Notes: generated by a model not told the origin, from the letters alone. A stretch of DNA of 64,000 nucleotides from Streptosporangium sp. NBC_01495 (GCF_036250735.1 NZ_CP109430.1:2728001-2792000), one strand, 5' to 3'; counted from the first letter of the stretch, positions 17,229 through 26,560 are shown. Numbers and translations are program-made.

Positions 17229-17695
17229 GAGGCGGGCCGCCAGCTCAGGCCGTCGTAGAGGCCGAAGAGGCGCTCCTCGCCGGGGACCACGTGGATGATC
17301 TCGGCCCCGGCGGGGATCGGCATGGGCGTGGTGTGGAACTGCGGCACGACGTGCTCCCGCGAGGTGGTGAAGCCGTTTCCGGCGAAGGGTGGTGAATCGT
17401 TCCAGTCACCACCCATGTGCGGGCCGTACGGCACGACATAGGCGTCCATGTCGCGGGCGAACCAGCGCATCAGGTAGATCTCCGGGACCGTTGCGGCCAG
17501 CTCCGAGCCCTCGAACCCCAGGTCGAGACCGGCGAAGAGCTGCGCGGGGGTGGTCAGCCGCGCGCAGTCCTGAACCCGGTACACGTACCCCGAGATCACG
17601 GTGCGTCTGCTGGCCAGATAGGGCACGAGCAGCCGAGGCGGTATGACCTTCTGCATCTGCGTTCTACGCCCAGGTGGCTCACTCACGGTCGGCAT
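17225..17695 (-). CDS. Uncharacterised protein, weakly ADP-ribosyltransferase-like pattern
   Basis: 156 residues from ATG at 17695, one base after the nitrilase stop; an internal ATG at 17656 is possible. No known domain is obvious. In order it shows an Arg on a predicted first strand (ISGYVYRVQD), a GNGFTTSREH segment and AEIIHVVPGEERLF. That order is loosely like the Arg, Ser-Thr-Ser and Glu-x-Glu order of ADP-ribosyltransferases. This is a pattern guess only. It is translationally coupled to the unknown protein downstream. Confidence 0.55.
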   Translation of the reverse strand: MPTVSEPPGRRTQMQKVIPPRLLVPYLASRRTVISGYVYRVQDCARLTTPAQLFAGLDLGFEGSELAATVPEIYLMRWFARDMDAYVVPYGPHMGGDWNDSPPFAGNGFTTSREHVVPQFHTTPMPIPAGAEIIHVVPGEERLFGLYDGLSWRPAS

Positions 17696-17696
17696 T

Positions 17697-18494
17697 TTAC
17701 GATCCGCCGACCTGGAGCCGCCGGTGTTCCAGGCACGGCAGGGCATTCCGGGTGGCAATCGTGATCTGCGAGTCGATTTCGCACGTCTGCACGGCGGGGG
17801 TGCTGCCCATGTCGGTGCGTATCACTCCCATTGGATCGACCAGCATGCTCCGCCCGATCCCGAAGCCGTCGCGGGCCTCCGGATTCGGAGCCTGACCCAC
17901 GGCCGCGACCCAGGTGGTGTTCTCGATCGCGCGGGCCCTGACGAGGGTGGTCCAGTGTTCCTCCTTCATCGGCCCCGAACCCCACGCGGCGATCACCGCG
18001 AACATCTCGGCCCCCCGGTCGACCAGAGCGCGGGTGAGTTCGGGGAAGCGGATGTCGTAGCAGGTGACCAGGCCCACCCGGAGCCCGGCCAGCTCCACCA
18101 CGACCGGGGTGTCCCCCGGCGCGACCAGCTCCGACTCGTGGGCGCCGAAGGCGTCGAACAGGTGGATCTTCCGGTAGGCGGCCTCGATCGAGCCCGAGGG
18201 GCCGATGGCGACCGCGGTGTTGTGGACCCGGCCCTCGGCGGCGGGCTCGAACACCCCCGCGATCACCGCCAGGCCGTGCTCCCGCGCCGCCCCGGCCAGC
18301 CCGGTGACGAACGGCCCGTCCAGCGGCTGGGCGAGTTCGGTGACGCGCCTGCCGTACCGGGTGAGGGTGGCCTCCGGGAAGATCACCAGCTCGGCGCCAC
18401 CCGAGGCGGCCTCGGCGAGGGCGCCGAGGGCACGGCTCAGGTTGGCGGAGGGATCTTCGGCCACCGGGATCTGGCAGAGGGCGATGCGTGTCAC
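17697..18494 (-). CDS. Carbon-nitrogen hydrolase (nitrilase superfamily)
   Basis: 265 residues. The Glu-Lys-Cys triad is in place: Glu in VIFPEATLTRYG (about residue 41), Lys in YRKIHLFDAF (109) and Cys in GLVTCYDIRFPE (155). The last motif is typical of omega-amidase/deaminated-glutathione-amidase-type members, so a soluble amidase is likely. The GTG start at 18494 overlaps the stop of the DUF418 gene by 4 bp (GTGA). A longer frame extends upstream but lies inside that gene. It is operonic with DUF418 upstream and two unknown proteins downstream. Confidence 0.85.
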   Translation of the reverse strand: MTRIALCQIPVAEDPSANLSRALGALAEAASGGAELVIFPEATLTRYGRRVTELAQPLDGPFVTGLAGAAREHGLAVIAGVFEPAAEGRVHNTAVAIGPSGSIEAAYRKIHLFDAFGAHESELVAPGDTPVVVELAGLRVGLVTCYDIRFPELTRALVDRGAEMFAVIAAWGSGPMKEEHWTTLVRARAIENTTWVAAVGQAPNPEARDGFGIGRSMLVDPMGVIRTDMGSTPAVQTCEIDSQITIATRNALPCLEHRRLQVGGS

Positions 18495-19498
18495 GGGTGT
18501 GACCCTATCCGTCTGTTCGGCACTCGTTCCATCCACGTGAGGCTCCGCCACGCCCATTCCAGCGGTCCGTACCTGAACCTGGCCAGCCACGCGCGGCTGA
18601 AGAGCACCTGGAACACCAGGACGGCGGCGGAGAGCGCCACACCGGCGAGCCGGGTCGTGTCCGTGATGAGCAGCGGTACGAAGAGCAGGATGATCGGGGT
18701 GCTCATCAGATAGTTCGTCAGGGCCATCCGGCCGAGCGGGGCCAGGACCGCCAGCAGGGAGTCGCGCAGCCGGGTCCGCAGCAGGAGCAGCAGCCCGGTG
18801 CAGTAGGCCGTGGCGGCGGCGAGCCCGGCGGCCGGGTAGACGGCCCCGTAGAAGAGGGCGGGATCCTTGGCGATGCGGATCCAGAGCCAGGTGAGCGTCA
18901 CGCCCAGCACCACGCTCGCCACGAACGAGGGGAGCAGCAGCCATCCGGGCGGCGGGCGCTCCATCAGGGCCATGCCGAGCACGAACAGGCCGGGGATGAG
19001 GATCGTCCCGCCGCCCTGGTGCACCGCCCACGCGGTGAGGGCGACGCCCAGCACCACCACCGCGGGCTGGTGGAAGAACGAGGCGGGCAGCAGCACCACC
19101 GCCCCGAAGATCGCGTACGGCAGGAGCACCTCGCCGTGGTTGAAGAACTGGTGGACCGCGCCGAGGGCCGCGAGCACCGCGAGCCTGCGCAGCAGCACGG
19201 CCCGGGGGTGTTCGGTCCGCTCGGCCGCCGACCTCAGGAAGAGGACGAAGCTCAGCCCGAACAGGAACGAGAAGATCGGATAGAACCTGCTCTGCAGCAG
19301 GTTGTCGATCGCCCAGTCGACCGCGTTGCGATCCGACTCCCTCAGATGCTCACGCGTGTGCTGCCAGGTGTTGACCACCATGATCCCGCACACCGCGAAG
19401 CCGCGGAGCACGTCGAGCTCGTGGAGCCGGGTCGGTCCGGTTGGTTCCGCCGGTCCGATCGGTCGGGTCAGTCGGGTCACAGGAAATAGACGTACCAC
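18491..19498 (-). CDS. DUF418-family membrane protein
   Basis: 335 residues with 8-9 hydrophobic helices. The N-terminus LHELDVLRGFAVCGIMVVNT is the typical opening of DUF418/acyltransferase-3-like membrane proteins. The C-terminal part has LGRMALTNYLMSTPI and the closing RYGPLEWAWRSLTW, both DUF418 hallmarks. Inner membrane; function unknown, possibly acyl or small-molecule transfer or transport. It is the first gene of an operon with the nitrilase, overlapping it by 4 bp. Confidence 0.85.
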   Translation of the reverse strand: MVRLFPVTRLTRPIGPAEPTGPTRLHELDVLRGFAVCGIMVVNTWQHTREHLRESDRNAVDWAIDNLLQSRFYPIFSFLFGLSFVLFLRSAAERTEHPRAVLLRRLAVLAALGAVHQFFNHGEVLLPYAIFGAVVLLPASFFHQPAVVVLGVALTAWAVHQGGGTILIPGLFVLGMALMERPPPGWLLLPSFVASVVLGVTLTWLWIRIAKDPALFYGAVYPAAGLAAATAYCTGLLLLLRTRLRDSLLAVLAPLGRMALTNYLMSTPIILLFVPLLITDTTRLAGVALSAAVLVFQVLFSRAWLARFRYGPLEWAWRSLTWMERVPNRRIGSHP

Positions 19499-19942
19499 CC
19501 CATAATCACCTACGCATAGACGACCCCTTCATTCACCGGCGCCCGGACGGCCGGGGCGGTGGACGGCGTGCCGGCCGGGGTGATGTCGAAGTCGGCCACC
19601 GCGAAAGCGGACGAAGCGCTTCGTTCCGGGGTCTGGCCGGGACCGTTCCGGTTCGCCGGTACCTCGATAGGTCGGACCTATCGGGGAAGATCTGGACGGG
19701 TGTGCCGGGCCTGTCGGGAGGGATGTCCGGAAAATCATGCGTCTGGGAACGATGCAATGGGGTGACCGGGCAATCTTTCCGGAGGAGAGTCGGTAATACC
19801 TCCTATCTATGACTTGACGGGATTTATTCACCGCTCTAATCTCACGTTGGTTAATTCAAGTGCTGAACTATGGCGAGGGGTGTCCGTAACACGGCCGTCT
19901 CGCGGGTTCGGTTCGCGGTAACACCGGTTCGCAGGAGAATCC
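19499..19942. other. Divergent intergenic region
   Basis: About 440 bp between the DUF418 gene (minus) and the SGNH hydrolase (plus). No gene is seen. It carries the perfect palindrome at 19666-19684 and, near 19830-19870, a relatively AT-rich stretch that may hold the SGNH promoter. Confidence 0.45.
19666..19684. promoter_or_regulatory. 19-bp perfect palindrome, candidate operator
   Basis: CGATAGGTC (19666-19674), a central G, and GACCTATCG (19676-19684) form a symmetric site in the divergent promoter region. This size and symmetry suit a dimeric repressor. Which regulator binds is unknown. Confidence 0.5.
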
Positions 19943-21544
19943 ATGAGACGACGCGGCTTTTCCCGTCTGTTCGCAGTGGCCCTCGCGGCCGTCCTGGCGG
20001 CGAGCACGGCCGGTACGACGGCGGGCCCGGCCGCCGCGGCCGCCGCCTGGACCGGCACCTGGGCGGCCTCGCCGCAGAGCAGCGGCACCACTTTCAACCA
20101 GCAGACCATCCGCCAGATCGTGCGCACCGGCATCGGCGGTACGGCGGCGCGCGTCCAGCTCTCAAACGCGTTCGGCAACCAGCCGGTGACCATCGACAAC
20201 GTGCACGTGGCCCGGCGCACCTCCGACTCCGGCGTCGACCTCGCCACCGACCGGGTGGTGACCTTCGGCGGCCAGCGCTCCGTCACCATCCCCGTCGGCG
20301 GGCTGGCGGTCAGCGACTCCATCGCCTTCACGGTCGCCGCCCAGTCGGACATCGCGGTCAGCATCTACCTGCCGCAGCCGACCGGTCCCGCGACCTACCA
20401 CCAGATGTCGACCCAGACCAACTACATCGCCTCGGGCAACGTCGCAGGGAACGCGAGCCTCGCGAACGCCCAGCAGGTCGGCAGCTACTACTTCCTGGCC
20501 AACCTGGACGTGCAGAACGCCGCCTCGCAGGGCGCCGTCGTCACGCTGGGCGCCTCGATCACCGACGGCGTCGGCTCCAGCTTCAACGCCAACCGGCGCT
20601 GGCCCAACCGGCTGGCCGCCCGCCTGGCCGACTCCGGCCGGGTGGTCGGGGTGCTCAACCAGGGCATCAGCGGCAACCGGCTACTGGCCGACGGCGCCGG
20701 GCAGAGCGCGATCAACCGCTTCGAGCGCGACGTGCTCTCCCAGCCGGACGTCCGCTGGGTCGTCCTCTCCGACGCCCCGATCAACGACCTGACGTCGACC
20801 TCGCCGCCGACCCGCGCGGCGCAGCTCATCGACGGCCTCAAGCAGCTCATCGCCCGCGCCCACCAGCGGAACGTCAAGTTCGTCTGCTCCACGCTGACCC
20901 CGTACCGCGGCTGGTCGGCCTGGTCGCAGGACGCGGAGAACCAGCGTGTCGCCTACAACGCGTTCGTCCGCGGCGCGGGCAGCGGCTGCGACGGCGTGCT
21001 CGACCAGGACGCCGCCACCAGGGACCCGGCCAACCCGACGATGTTCCTGCCCGCCTACGACACCGGCGACCACCTGCACCCCAACGACGCGGGTCTGCAG
21101 GCCGTCGCCAACGCGGTCAACCTCAGCTGGTTCGGGACGCCGGGCACGCCCGTCCCGTCGGTGATCGGCCTGCGGGCCAAGGCCAACGGCCGCTACGTCA
21201 CCGCCGCCAACGGCTCGCCGCTGATCGCGAACGGGACGTCCGTCGGGACCGCGCAGCAGTTCGAGCGCGTCGACCTGGGCAACGGCAACGTGGGACTGCG
21301 CGCGAAGCTCAACAACCAGTTCGTGTCCGCCGAGGGCGCCGGGGCGCAGGCGCTGATCGCCAACCGTCCCTCCGCCGGTGCCTGGGAGACCTTCCAGATC
21401 ACCAGCAACCCGGACGGCTCGGTCAGCCTCCGGGCCCGGGTCAACAACAAGTACGTGTGCGCCGAGGGTGGGGGCGCGCAGCCGCTGATCGCCAACCGCG
21501 ACGCGGTCGGCCCCTGGGAGCAGTTCGAGATCGTCACCGGCTGA
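19943..21544 (+). CDS. Secreted SGNH/GDSL hydrolase with fascin-like C-terminal domain
   Basis: 533 residues. Signal peptide: MRRR plus a long Ala-rich core, cleaved near residue 35. A beta-rich linker domain (40-195) is followed by the SGNH hydrolase, with block I reading VVTLGASITDG (Ala replaces the usual Asp after Gly) near residue 204, NQGISGNR, a block III region where the usual GxND appears as SDAPINDLT, and the Asp-x-x-His of TGDHLHPNDAG near 375. The last 125 residues contain repeated GLRAKANGRYVTA, LRAKLNNQFVSAEG and LRARVNNKYVCAEG, a fascin-like beta-trefoil that should bind a carbohydrate. It is probably an extracellular esterase acting on a polysaccharide. Confidence 0.85.
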   Translation: MRRRGFSRLFAVALAAVLAASTAGTTAGPAAAAAAWTGTWAASPQSSGTTFNQQTIRQIVRTGIGGTAARVQLSNAFGNQPVTIDNVHVARRTSDSGVDLATDRVVTFGGQRSVTIPVGGLAVSDSIAFTVAAQSDIAVSIYLPQPTGPATYHQMSTQTNYIASGNVAGNASLANAQQVGSYYFLANLDVQNAASQGAVVTLGASITDGVGSSFNANRRWPNRLAARLADSGRVVGVLNQGISGNRLLADGAGQSAINRFERDVLSQPDVRWVVLSDAPINDLTSTSPPTRAAQLIDGLKQLIARAHQRNVKFVCSTLTPYRGWSAWSQDAENQRVAYNAFVRGAGSGCDGVLDQDAATRDPANPTMFLPAYDTGDHLHPNDAGLQAVANAVNLSWFGTPGTPVPSVIGLRAKANGRYVTAANGSPLIANGTSVGTAQQFERVDLGNGNVGLRAKLNNQFVSAEGAGAQALIANRPSAGAWETFQITSNPDGSVSLRARVNNKYVCAEGGGAQPLIANRDAVGPWEQFEIVTG

Positions 21545-21699
21545 CCGCCTGGATCTCGTACCGTCGTCGGCCGATCGCCGATGACCCGAACCGGCGGGGC
21601 GACCCGCCGGTTCGGACGTTTCCGCCCCTCCCGAGGGCGTCGTCGTTCCCCAGGTTCTTCCGGGTCCCCGGGTCCCCGGGTCCGCCGCGAGACCGGCAC

Positions 21700-21865
21700 C
21701 GTCTCCTGCGAGAATCCGTCGCCCCCCGCGAGAGCGTCACCGTTCCCTGCGAGGGCCTCGTCGTTTCCCCGCGAGGGAAGCGTCGTCCTTGGGGAGGGTT
21801 TCGCGTTCCTCCGCGAGGGTGTCACCGTTTTCCGCGAGGGTGTCACCGTCCTGCGCGAGGGCCCG
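21700..21865. repeat. Degenerate tandem repeat at the SWIM gene 3' end
   Basis: About eight copies of a 20-23-bp unit built on GCGAG(G/A) followed by GTCACCGTT-like sequence. They run from the intergenic region into the last codons of the SWIM gene, where they encode repeated DTLAE peptides. The copies cross the stop codon, so the protein tail is a by-product of repeat expansion. Confidence 0.6.
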
Positions 21866-22681
21866 GTAGGCGGGCCGGAGCAGGTCCACGATCGGGACGC
21901 GCCGCGCCGTGAGCGGAGGCGGTTCGAGGGCGAGCAGCAGCAGGTCGGGCGGGCCCGCCCGCGGCGCCGTCCGGTCCCGCAGGCGGGCGGGCGAGGCGCC
22001 GGGCTCGTAGAAGTCCGCCAGCCGGTCGGCGAACGGCACGTCGGTCACGTCGAGCGGCCCCGGCCGTGCCGCGCGGTCCTCGGCGGCAGTGTCGCCGCCC
22101 GTCTGGCGGAGGGCGTCGAGCAGGGCGTCCCTCGCCATGCCCCGCCAGGCGAGGACCAGGAACGGGTCGTCGTCGAAGGCCTCGGCCAGCACGTACAGGA
22201 CCGCCGACAGGTGCTTGCAGGGGAAGCCCCAGTCGGGACACGAGCAGTTCATGTCCAGGTCGCGCTGATCGGGGAAGAGCGGCAGCCCGCACCCGCGGAA
22301 GACGTCCTCGATCTCCGGCGGCATCTCCCCGGCGAGTAGCTTCGCGCGGTGGAGGGCCTGGGCGGCGAGCGCTCCGGCGAGCGTTCGCCACTGGTCCGCG
22401 TCGTAGGCGGTGATCTCGATGCCGACCCGGTAGGGACTCCTCCTCGACCCCTGGACCCGCGCCGCGACCCGTCCCGGTTCGAGCTCCAGGTCGAGGACCT
22501 GGCCCGAGCGCGCGTACGAGCGCCCCCGGCCGAGCCTGCCGCTGTCGCAGACGCGCTCCAGGATGTCGATGAACCGCCGCGACCACCACCGCTCGCCGAT
22601 CGAGCCCCGCCTGCTGCGCACCCGCATGCCGCCCTCGACCCGGATCGGCCCGGAGGAGTCGAACCAGCCCTTCCCGCTCAT
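21737..22681 (-). CDS. SWIM zinc-finger protein
   Basis: 314 residues from ATG at 22681 (AAGAGG upstream). The N-terminal WWSRRFIDILE block and YRVGIEITAYDADQW are typical of actinobacterial SWIM proteins. The SWIM finger itself is CSCPDWGFPCKHLSAVLY near residue 150 (C-x-C-x-n-C-x-H). These proteins sit next to SNF2 helicases and are thought to act with them in DNA binding. Here the helicase gene ends 185 bp upstream on the same strand. The C-terminal tail (residues about 280-314) is repetitive DTLAE sequence produced by a tandem repeat. Confidence 0.85.
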   Translation of the reverse strand: MSGKGWFDSSGPIRVEGGMRVRSRRGSIGERWWSRRFIDILERVCDSGRLGRGRSYARSGQVLDLELEPGRVAARVQGSRRSPYRVGIEITAYDADQWRTLAGALAAQALHRAKLLAGEMPPEIEDVFRGCGLPLFPDQRDLDMNCSCPDWGFPCKHLSAVLYVLAEAFDDDPFLVLAWRGMARDALLDALRQTGGDTAAEDRAARPGPLDVTDVPFADRLADFYEPGASPARLRDRTAPRAGPPDLLLLALEPPPLTARRVPIVDLLRPAYRALAQDGDTLAENGDTLAEERETLPKDDASLAGKRRGPRRER

Positions 22682-22722
22682 CGCGCCTCTTTCGCCGCCG
22701 GTTCGCGGGCGCACCCGTGAAG

Positions 22723-22809
22723 CGCGCCGCACCCGCCCGGGACATGTCTCCCCGCGCCGCACCCGCCCGGGTCGTGTCTCCCCGGGGCGTGCCTGCCCAG
22801 GTCGTGTCC
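22723..22809. repeat. 30-bp tandem repeat between helicase and SWIM genes
   Basis: Two near-identical 30-bp copies (22723-22752 and 22753-22782, starting CGCGCCGCACCCGCCCGG) and a degenerate third at 22783-22809. They fill most of the gap between the SNF2 stop and the SWIM start. Confidence 0.6.
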
Positions 22810-22865
22810 GACCTGGAGGTATCCGCCTGACGCGGCCCGCACGCCGGTCCGCTCGCCGTCCCCCG

Positions 22866-25800
22866 TCACGAGACGGCCTCCGAGCCGAGCCGGAACAGCT
22901 CGCGTAGCTGGTCGGTGGACAGGTCGGTGATCCAGTCCTCGCCGGTGCCGACCACGCTCTGGGCGAGGGTCTTCTTGCGTTCGATCATCTCGTCGATTCG
23001 CTCCTCCAGGGTGCCGAGGCAGATGAATTTTCTGACCTGGACGTTTCTGGTCTGGCCGATTCGGAAGGCCCGGTCGGTGGCCTGGTCTTCGACGGCGGGG
23101 TTCCACCAGCGGTCCACGTGGACGACGTGGGTGGCGGCGGTCAGGTTCAGGCCGGTGCCGGCCGCCTTGAGGGAGAGCAGGAACAGCATGGGCTCGTCGT
23201 CGCTTTGGAAGCGCTCGACGAGTTCGTCGCGTTTGCGTTTGGGGAGTCCGCCGTGCAGCCAGAGGACCGGCCGGTCGAGGTGGGCGGCGAGGTAGGGCTG
23301 CAGCAGGGTGCCGAACGCGGTGTACTGGGTGAAGACCAGGGCCTTGTCGCCCTCTGCGACGATCTCCTCGGCCAGCTCCTCCAGCCGGGCGAGTTTCCCC
23401 GACCGGCCCGCCAGTCGTGAGCCGTCTTTGAGCAGCTGGGCGGGGTGGTTGCAGACCTGTTTGAGCTTTGTCATGGTCGCGAGCACGTTGCCGCGCCGCT
23501 CGATGCCCTCGCTGTCGGCGATCTTGGTCATCATGTCCTCGAGCACGGCCTGGTAGAGGGTGGCCTGCTCCGGGGTGAGCGTGCACCAGATCTTCATCTC
23601 CTGCTTGTCCGGCAGGTCGGAGATGATCGAGCGGTCGGTCTTGAGCCGCCGCAGCACGAACGGCCCGGTGGCGCGTCTGAGCGCGGCCGTCGCCACGCTG
23701 TCGCCGTCGCGCTCGATCGGCTCCTGGTAACGCTTCCTGAACGTTCTGGCCGGGCCGAGCAGGCCGGGGTTGCAGAACTCCATGATCGACCAGAGCTCCG
23801 CCAGGTGGTTCTCCACCGGCGTGCCCGTCAGCGCGAACCTGCTCCTCGCCGGGATCGACCGTACGGCCCGCGCCCGCCCGGCGGCGCTGTTCTTGATCGC
23901 CTGCGCCTCGTCGCAGACGACCCTCGACCAGACCAGCTCCGCCAGGGCCTCCCGATCCCGCAGCGCGGTGCCGTACGTGGTGAGCACCAGATCCGCCTCC
24001 TCCACCCGCCGGGCCAGCTCCTCCCCGCGCAGCCGGGCGGCCCCGTGGTGCGAGTAGAGGTCCAGGGAGGGGGCGAACCTGGCGGTCTCCTTCTGCCAGT
24101 TGCCGAGCAGTGACATCGGGCAGACCAGCAGCGTCGCTCCCGGCCGACCACCCGCCGCGCGCTCGTTGAGGAGCAGGGACAGGGTCTGCGGGGTCTTGCC
24201 CAACCCCATGTCGTCCGCGAGGACGCCGCCGAGCCCGACGTCCGACATGAAGGCGAGCCAGGACAGCCCGCGCTCCTGGTACGGCCGGAGCACGCCGTGG
24301 AAACCGGCCGGGGTAGGGACCGGTTCGAGGCGGCGGTCGGCCTCGCCGGACAGCAGGTCGCCGAGGAGACCGTCGGCGTCCACCCCGACGATCGGCAACT
24401 CGTCGTCACCTCCGTGGACGACCTCCTGGATCACCTCGCCGACCGTCATCTCACCCGCCCGGCGTCTTTCGAACGCCTTCAGCGCGGCGCTCAGCTGCCG
24501 GTCGTCCAGCTCGACCCACCGGCCCCGTACCCGGACCAGCGGCACCTTGAGCCTGGCCAGCTCCGCCAGCTCCTCCTCGCTGATCGTCTCGTCGCCGATC
24601 GCCAGATCCATCCGGAAGTCCACGAGCTGCCGCAGTCCGAACCCCTGGTCGGAGGCCGCTCCCGGCCCTGTCCTCTGCGAGCGGGTCGTGAGCCTGAGCC
24701 CCAGCCTGGTCGTCCCGGCCCAGGCGGGCAGCTGTACGCCGAACCCGGCCGACTGCAGGAGCGGGGCGGCGTGGCGGAGAAACGCGAACGCGCCAGCCGT
24801 GTCGAGGACGAGCTCCGACGGCCGGGGACCGCGCAGCGCCTCCTCCACCTCCGGGTAGAGCCGCGTCGCCCGGCCGAGCCCCGCGAGCAGCGTCTCCTCG
24901 GGGCGGGCGGGCAGGCCGGGGGCGGTCTCACCGGCCCAGATGAGCGGCGCGGGCAGGTAGAGGCTCGGGTCCTCCGCCGACTGGACGGCGAACTCCACCC
25001 GCCAGGGGCCGTCCTCCCGCGCGTCGGATCGCGGTCGCCCTCCACGCTCCGCGACGAGATCACCGCCCGCTCCGGAGCCAGAACCGGAGGTGGGGGCGAA
25101 ACCGAAACCGAAACCGGAACCTGAGTCGGAGTCGAAGTCGGGTTCGGGTTCGGGTTCGGGTTCGGGTTCGGGTTCGGTCAGACGGAAACAGACCCTCACC
25201 GGGGCGTCGAGCAGGTGTGCCGACCCGAACCACTCCCGGAGCGGTTCGGCCAGTTCGCCCGCCGCGGCTCGCGTCAGGCCGAGGAGCGTGGCGTCCTCTC
25301 CCGTGAGGGCGACGATCCAGCGATCCGTGAGGGGGGCGCGAGCCCCCGGGCGGCGCCCGCCGAGCAGGCGGTCGGGGAGCGCCCGCCGTACCGCCGCGTC
25401 GGACAGGCAGGCCAGGGCCTCGCTCAACACCTGGGTGGAGGGTCGCTCCTCGGCGACCGCCCGGCAGACGGGGGGCATGGCGGTGGCGAGATCGCGGAAG
25501 CGGGCGGCGCGGGGGCCGGTCAGCACCGGACGCCACCGCGCCGCGTGGCCGCCGTTCTCGGTGACGAGCTGGGGCAGCACCCGGCCATCGCGGACCAGCT
25601 CGCGGGCGTACGTCGCGACGGCGGCGAGATACCGCAGGGAGGCTCCGGGGATCGGCACCCGCCGAGCGTTCTCGGGCATCTCACCGGAGGGTTCACCCGG
25701 CCGGCGCGTCTCACCGAGTGACTCGTCGGGTTCGTACGCCTCCGCGGGGAGACGGGCCATCTCGTCGACGCGGTCGAACAGGTCCAGCGCCGCGCCCGGC

Positions 25801-26117
25801 CCGACCAGCAGGGCGGGCACTCGCCAGGAGCCGATCCTCGGCCGCCGCGTGGTGATCTCCACCTCCGAGCCGGAGGAGGGCAGCGGGCCTCGCGCCGAAC
25901 CCGGCAGCAGCAGGACGAGCTCGCCGGCGACGGCCCCGCCCACCGCCGTCTTCGCGGCGTCGCCCCAGAGCGGCAGGTCTCTCGACATGTTCGCCACGGG
26001 GGCCGCGAACGGATGCGGGCGGACCTTCGCCCGTGATGGGCCCCCGGAGCGTCCGGCCGGATCCTCCGCCCAGAGCGCGAGCCTGTCGCCGACCCAGGCC
26101 CCGTGAACGAACAGCAC
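22866..26117 (-). CDS. SNF2-family DEAD/DEAH-box helicase
   Basis: About 1,083 residues. The N-terminal half is an SNF2-associated region specific to bacterial members. The helicase core starts near residue 615: LADDMGLGKTPQTLSLLLNE (Walker A), CDEAQAIKN (DEAQ box), then motifs GTGLNLTAATHVVHVDRWWN and QATDRAFRIGQTR in the C-terminal RecA domain. It is a dsDNA translocase paired with the SWIM protein downstream. GTG at 26117 is chosen because GGAAGGGG lies 7 nt upstream; the frame extends to 26135. Around residue 320 there is an (EP)n tract encoded by a hexanucleotide repeat. Confidence 0.9.
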   Translation of the reverse strand: MLFVHGAWVGDRLALWAEDPAGRSGGPSRAKVRPHPFAAPVANMSRDLPLWGDAAKTAVGGAVAGELVLLLPGSARGPLPSSGSEVEITTRRPRIGSWRVPALLVGPGAALDLFDRVDEMARLPAEAYEPDESLGETRRPGEPSGEMPENARRVPIPGASLRYLAAVATYARELVRDGRVLPQLVTENGGHAARWRPVLTGPRAARFRDLATAMPPVCRAVAEERPSTQVLSEALACLSDAAVRRALPDRLLGGRRPGARAPLTDRWIVALTGEDATLLGLTRAAAGELAEPLREWFGSAHLLDAPVRVCFRLTEPEPEPEPEPEPDFDSDSGSGFGFGFAPTSGSGSGAGGDLVAERGGRPRSDAREDGPWRVEFAVQSAEDPSLYLPAPLIWAGETAPGLPARPEETLLAGLGRATRLYPEVEEALRGPRPSELVLDTAGAFAFLRHAAPLLQSAGFGVQLPAWAGTTRLGLRLTTRSQRTGPGAASDQGFGLRQLVDFRMDLAIGDETISEEELAELARLKVPLVRVRGRWVELDDRQLSAALKAFERRRAGEMTVGEVIQEVVHGGDDELPIVGVDADGLLGDLLSGEADRRLEPVPTPAGFHGVLRPYQERGLSWLAFMSDVGLGGVLADDMGLGKTPQTLSLLLNERAAGGRPGATLLVCPMSLLGNWQKETARFAPSLDLYSHHGAARLRGEELARRVEEADLVLTTYGTALRDREALAELVWSRVVCDEAQAIKNSAAGRARAVRSIPARSRFALTGTPVENHLAELWSIMEFCNPGLLGPARTFRKRYQEPIERDGDSVATAALRRATGPFVLRRLKTDRSIISDLPDKQEMKIWCTLTPEQATLYQAVLEDMMTKIADSEGIERRGNVLATMTKLKQVCNHPAQLLKDGSRLAGRSGKLARLEELAEEIVAEGDKALVFTQYTAFGTLLQPYLAAHLDRPVLWLHGGLPKRKRDELVERFQSDDEPMLFLLSLKAAGTGLNLTAATHVVHVDRWWNPAVEDQATDRAFRIGQTRNVQVRKFICLGTLEERIDEMIERKKTLAQSVVGTGEDWITDLSTDQLRELFRLGSEAVS
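25141..25176. repeat. Six tandem GGTTCG hexanucleotides inside the SNF2 gene
   Basis: A perfect (GGTTCG)6 run encodes a Glu-Pro repeat on the minus strand. The unit length keeps the frame, so copy-number change would only lengthen or shorten an acidic linker. Confidence 0.8.
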
Positions 26118-26196
26118 CCGCACGCCCCTTCCCACGTCGCCAAAAACCGTAGCAGTGGGAGAGACATCGCAGTGGTGTCACCCGAGGTGGACTCGA

Positions 26197-26290
26197 ACAC
26201 TCGCACCCGAGGCCGTCGTGGAGCGGGACGCTCGCGCCCGAGGTCGTCCGGGGAGCGGGACGCCTGCTCCCAAGGCGTCCGAGGCCTGGG
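26197..26290. repeat. 31-32-bp tandem repeat upstream of SNF2 gene
   Basis: Three imperfect copies (26197-26227, 26228-26259, 26260-26290) share a C-T-C-G-C-x-CCCGAGG core and a GGAGCGGG end. They separate the helicase promoter region from the IS605-like element. Confidence 0.5.
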
Positions 26291-26298
26291 CGCGGTGC

Positions 26299-26535
26299 TC
26301 ACCGGTGACCGGCTCTCACGCCGACGGGCCGGTGAGCGCTTCCAGCCTTTCCATGATCCGAGAGCTCGCCATCCTTTGCGCATACCTCGATCATGATGGC
26401 CTCACAGCGGTGCAGCATCTCGTCGCTGAACACTTTCCGCCGGTATCTGGGGATGAAGACCAAATGGGCGTGGAGGCTGTGAACGACGGTGCGGCCCCTG
26501 CGGACATCGGGATCGGGTTCCCATCGCGGTGACAT
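26299..26535 (-). pseudogene. IS200/IS605-type tnpA, C-terminally truncated
   Basis: 78 codons; intact Y1 transposases have about 130-150. The N-terminal part VVHSLHAHLVFIPRYRRKVF and DEMLHRCEAIMIEVCA is a clear TnpA match. The frame then leaves the family before the HUH motif and the catalytic Tyr, so the product cannot transpose DNA. It starts at 26535, overlapping and divergent from tnpB, the usual IS605 arrangement. The left end of the element has been lost. Confidence 0.75.
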
Positions 26536-26560
26536 GGACCAAATGATAATTTGTTCGATT

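Noticed and set aside
25090..25180. Slip-prone phase-variation tract switching the SNF2 helicase on and off
   Set aside because: The repeat unit is 6 bp, so copy changes stay in frame and alter only an acidic linker.
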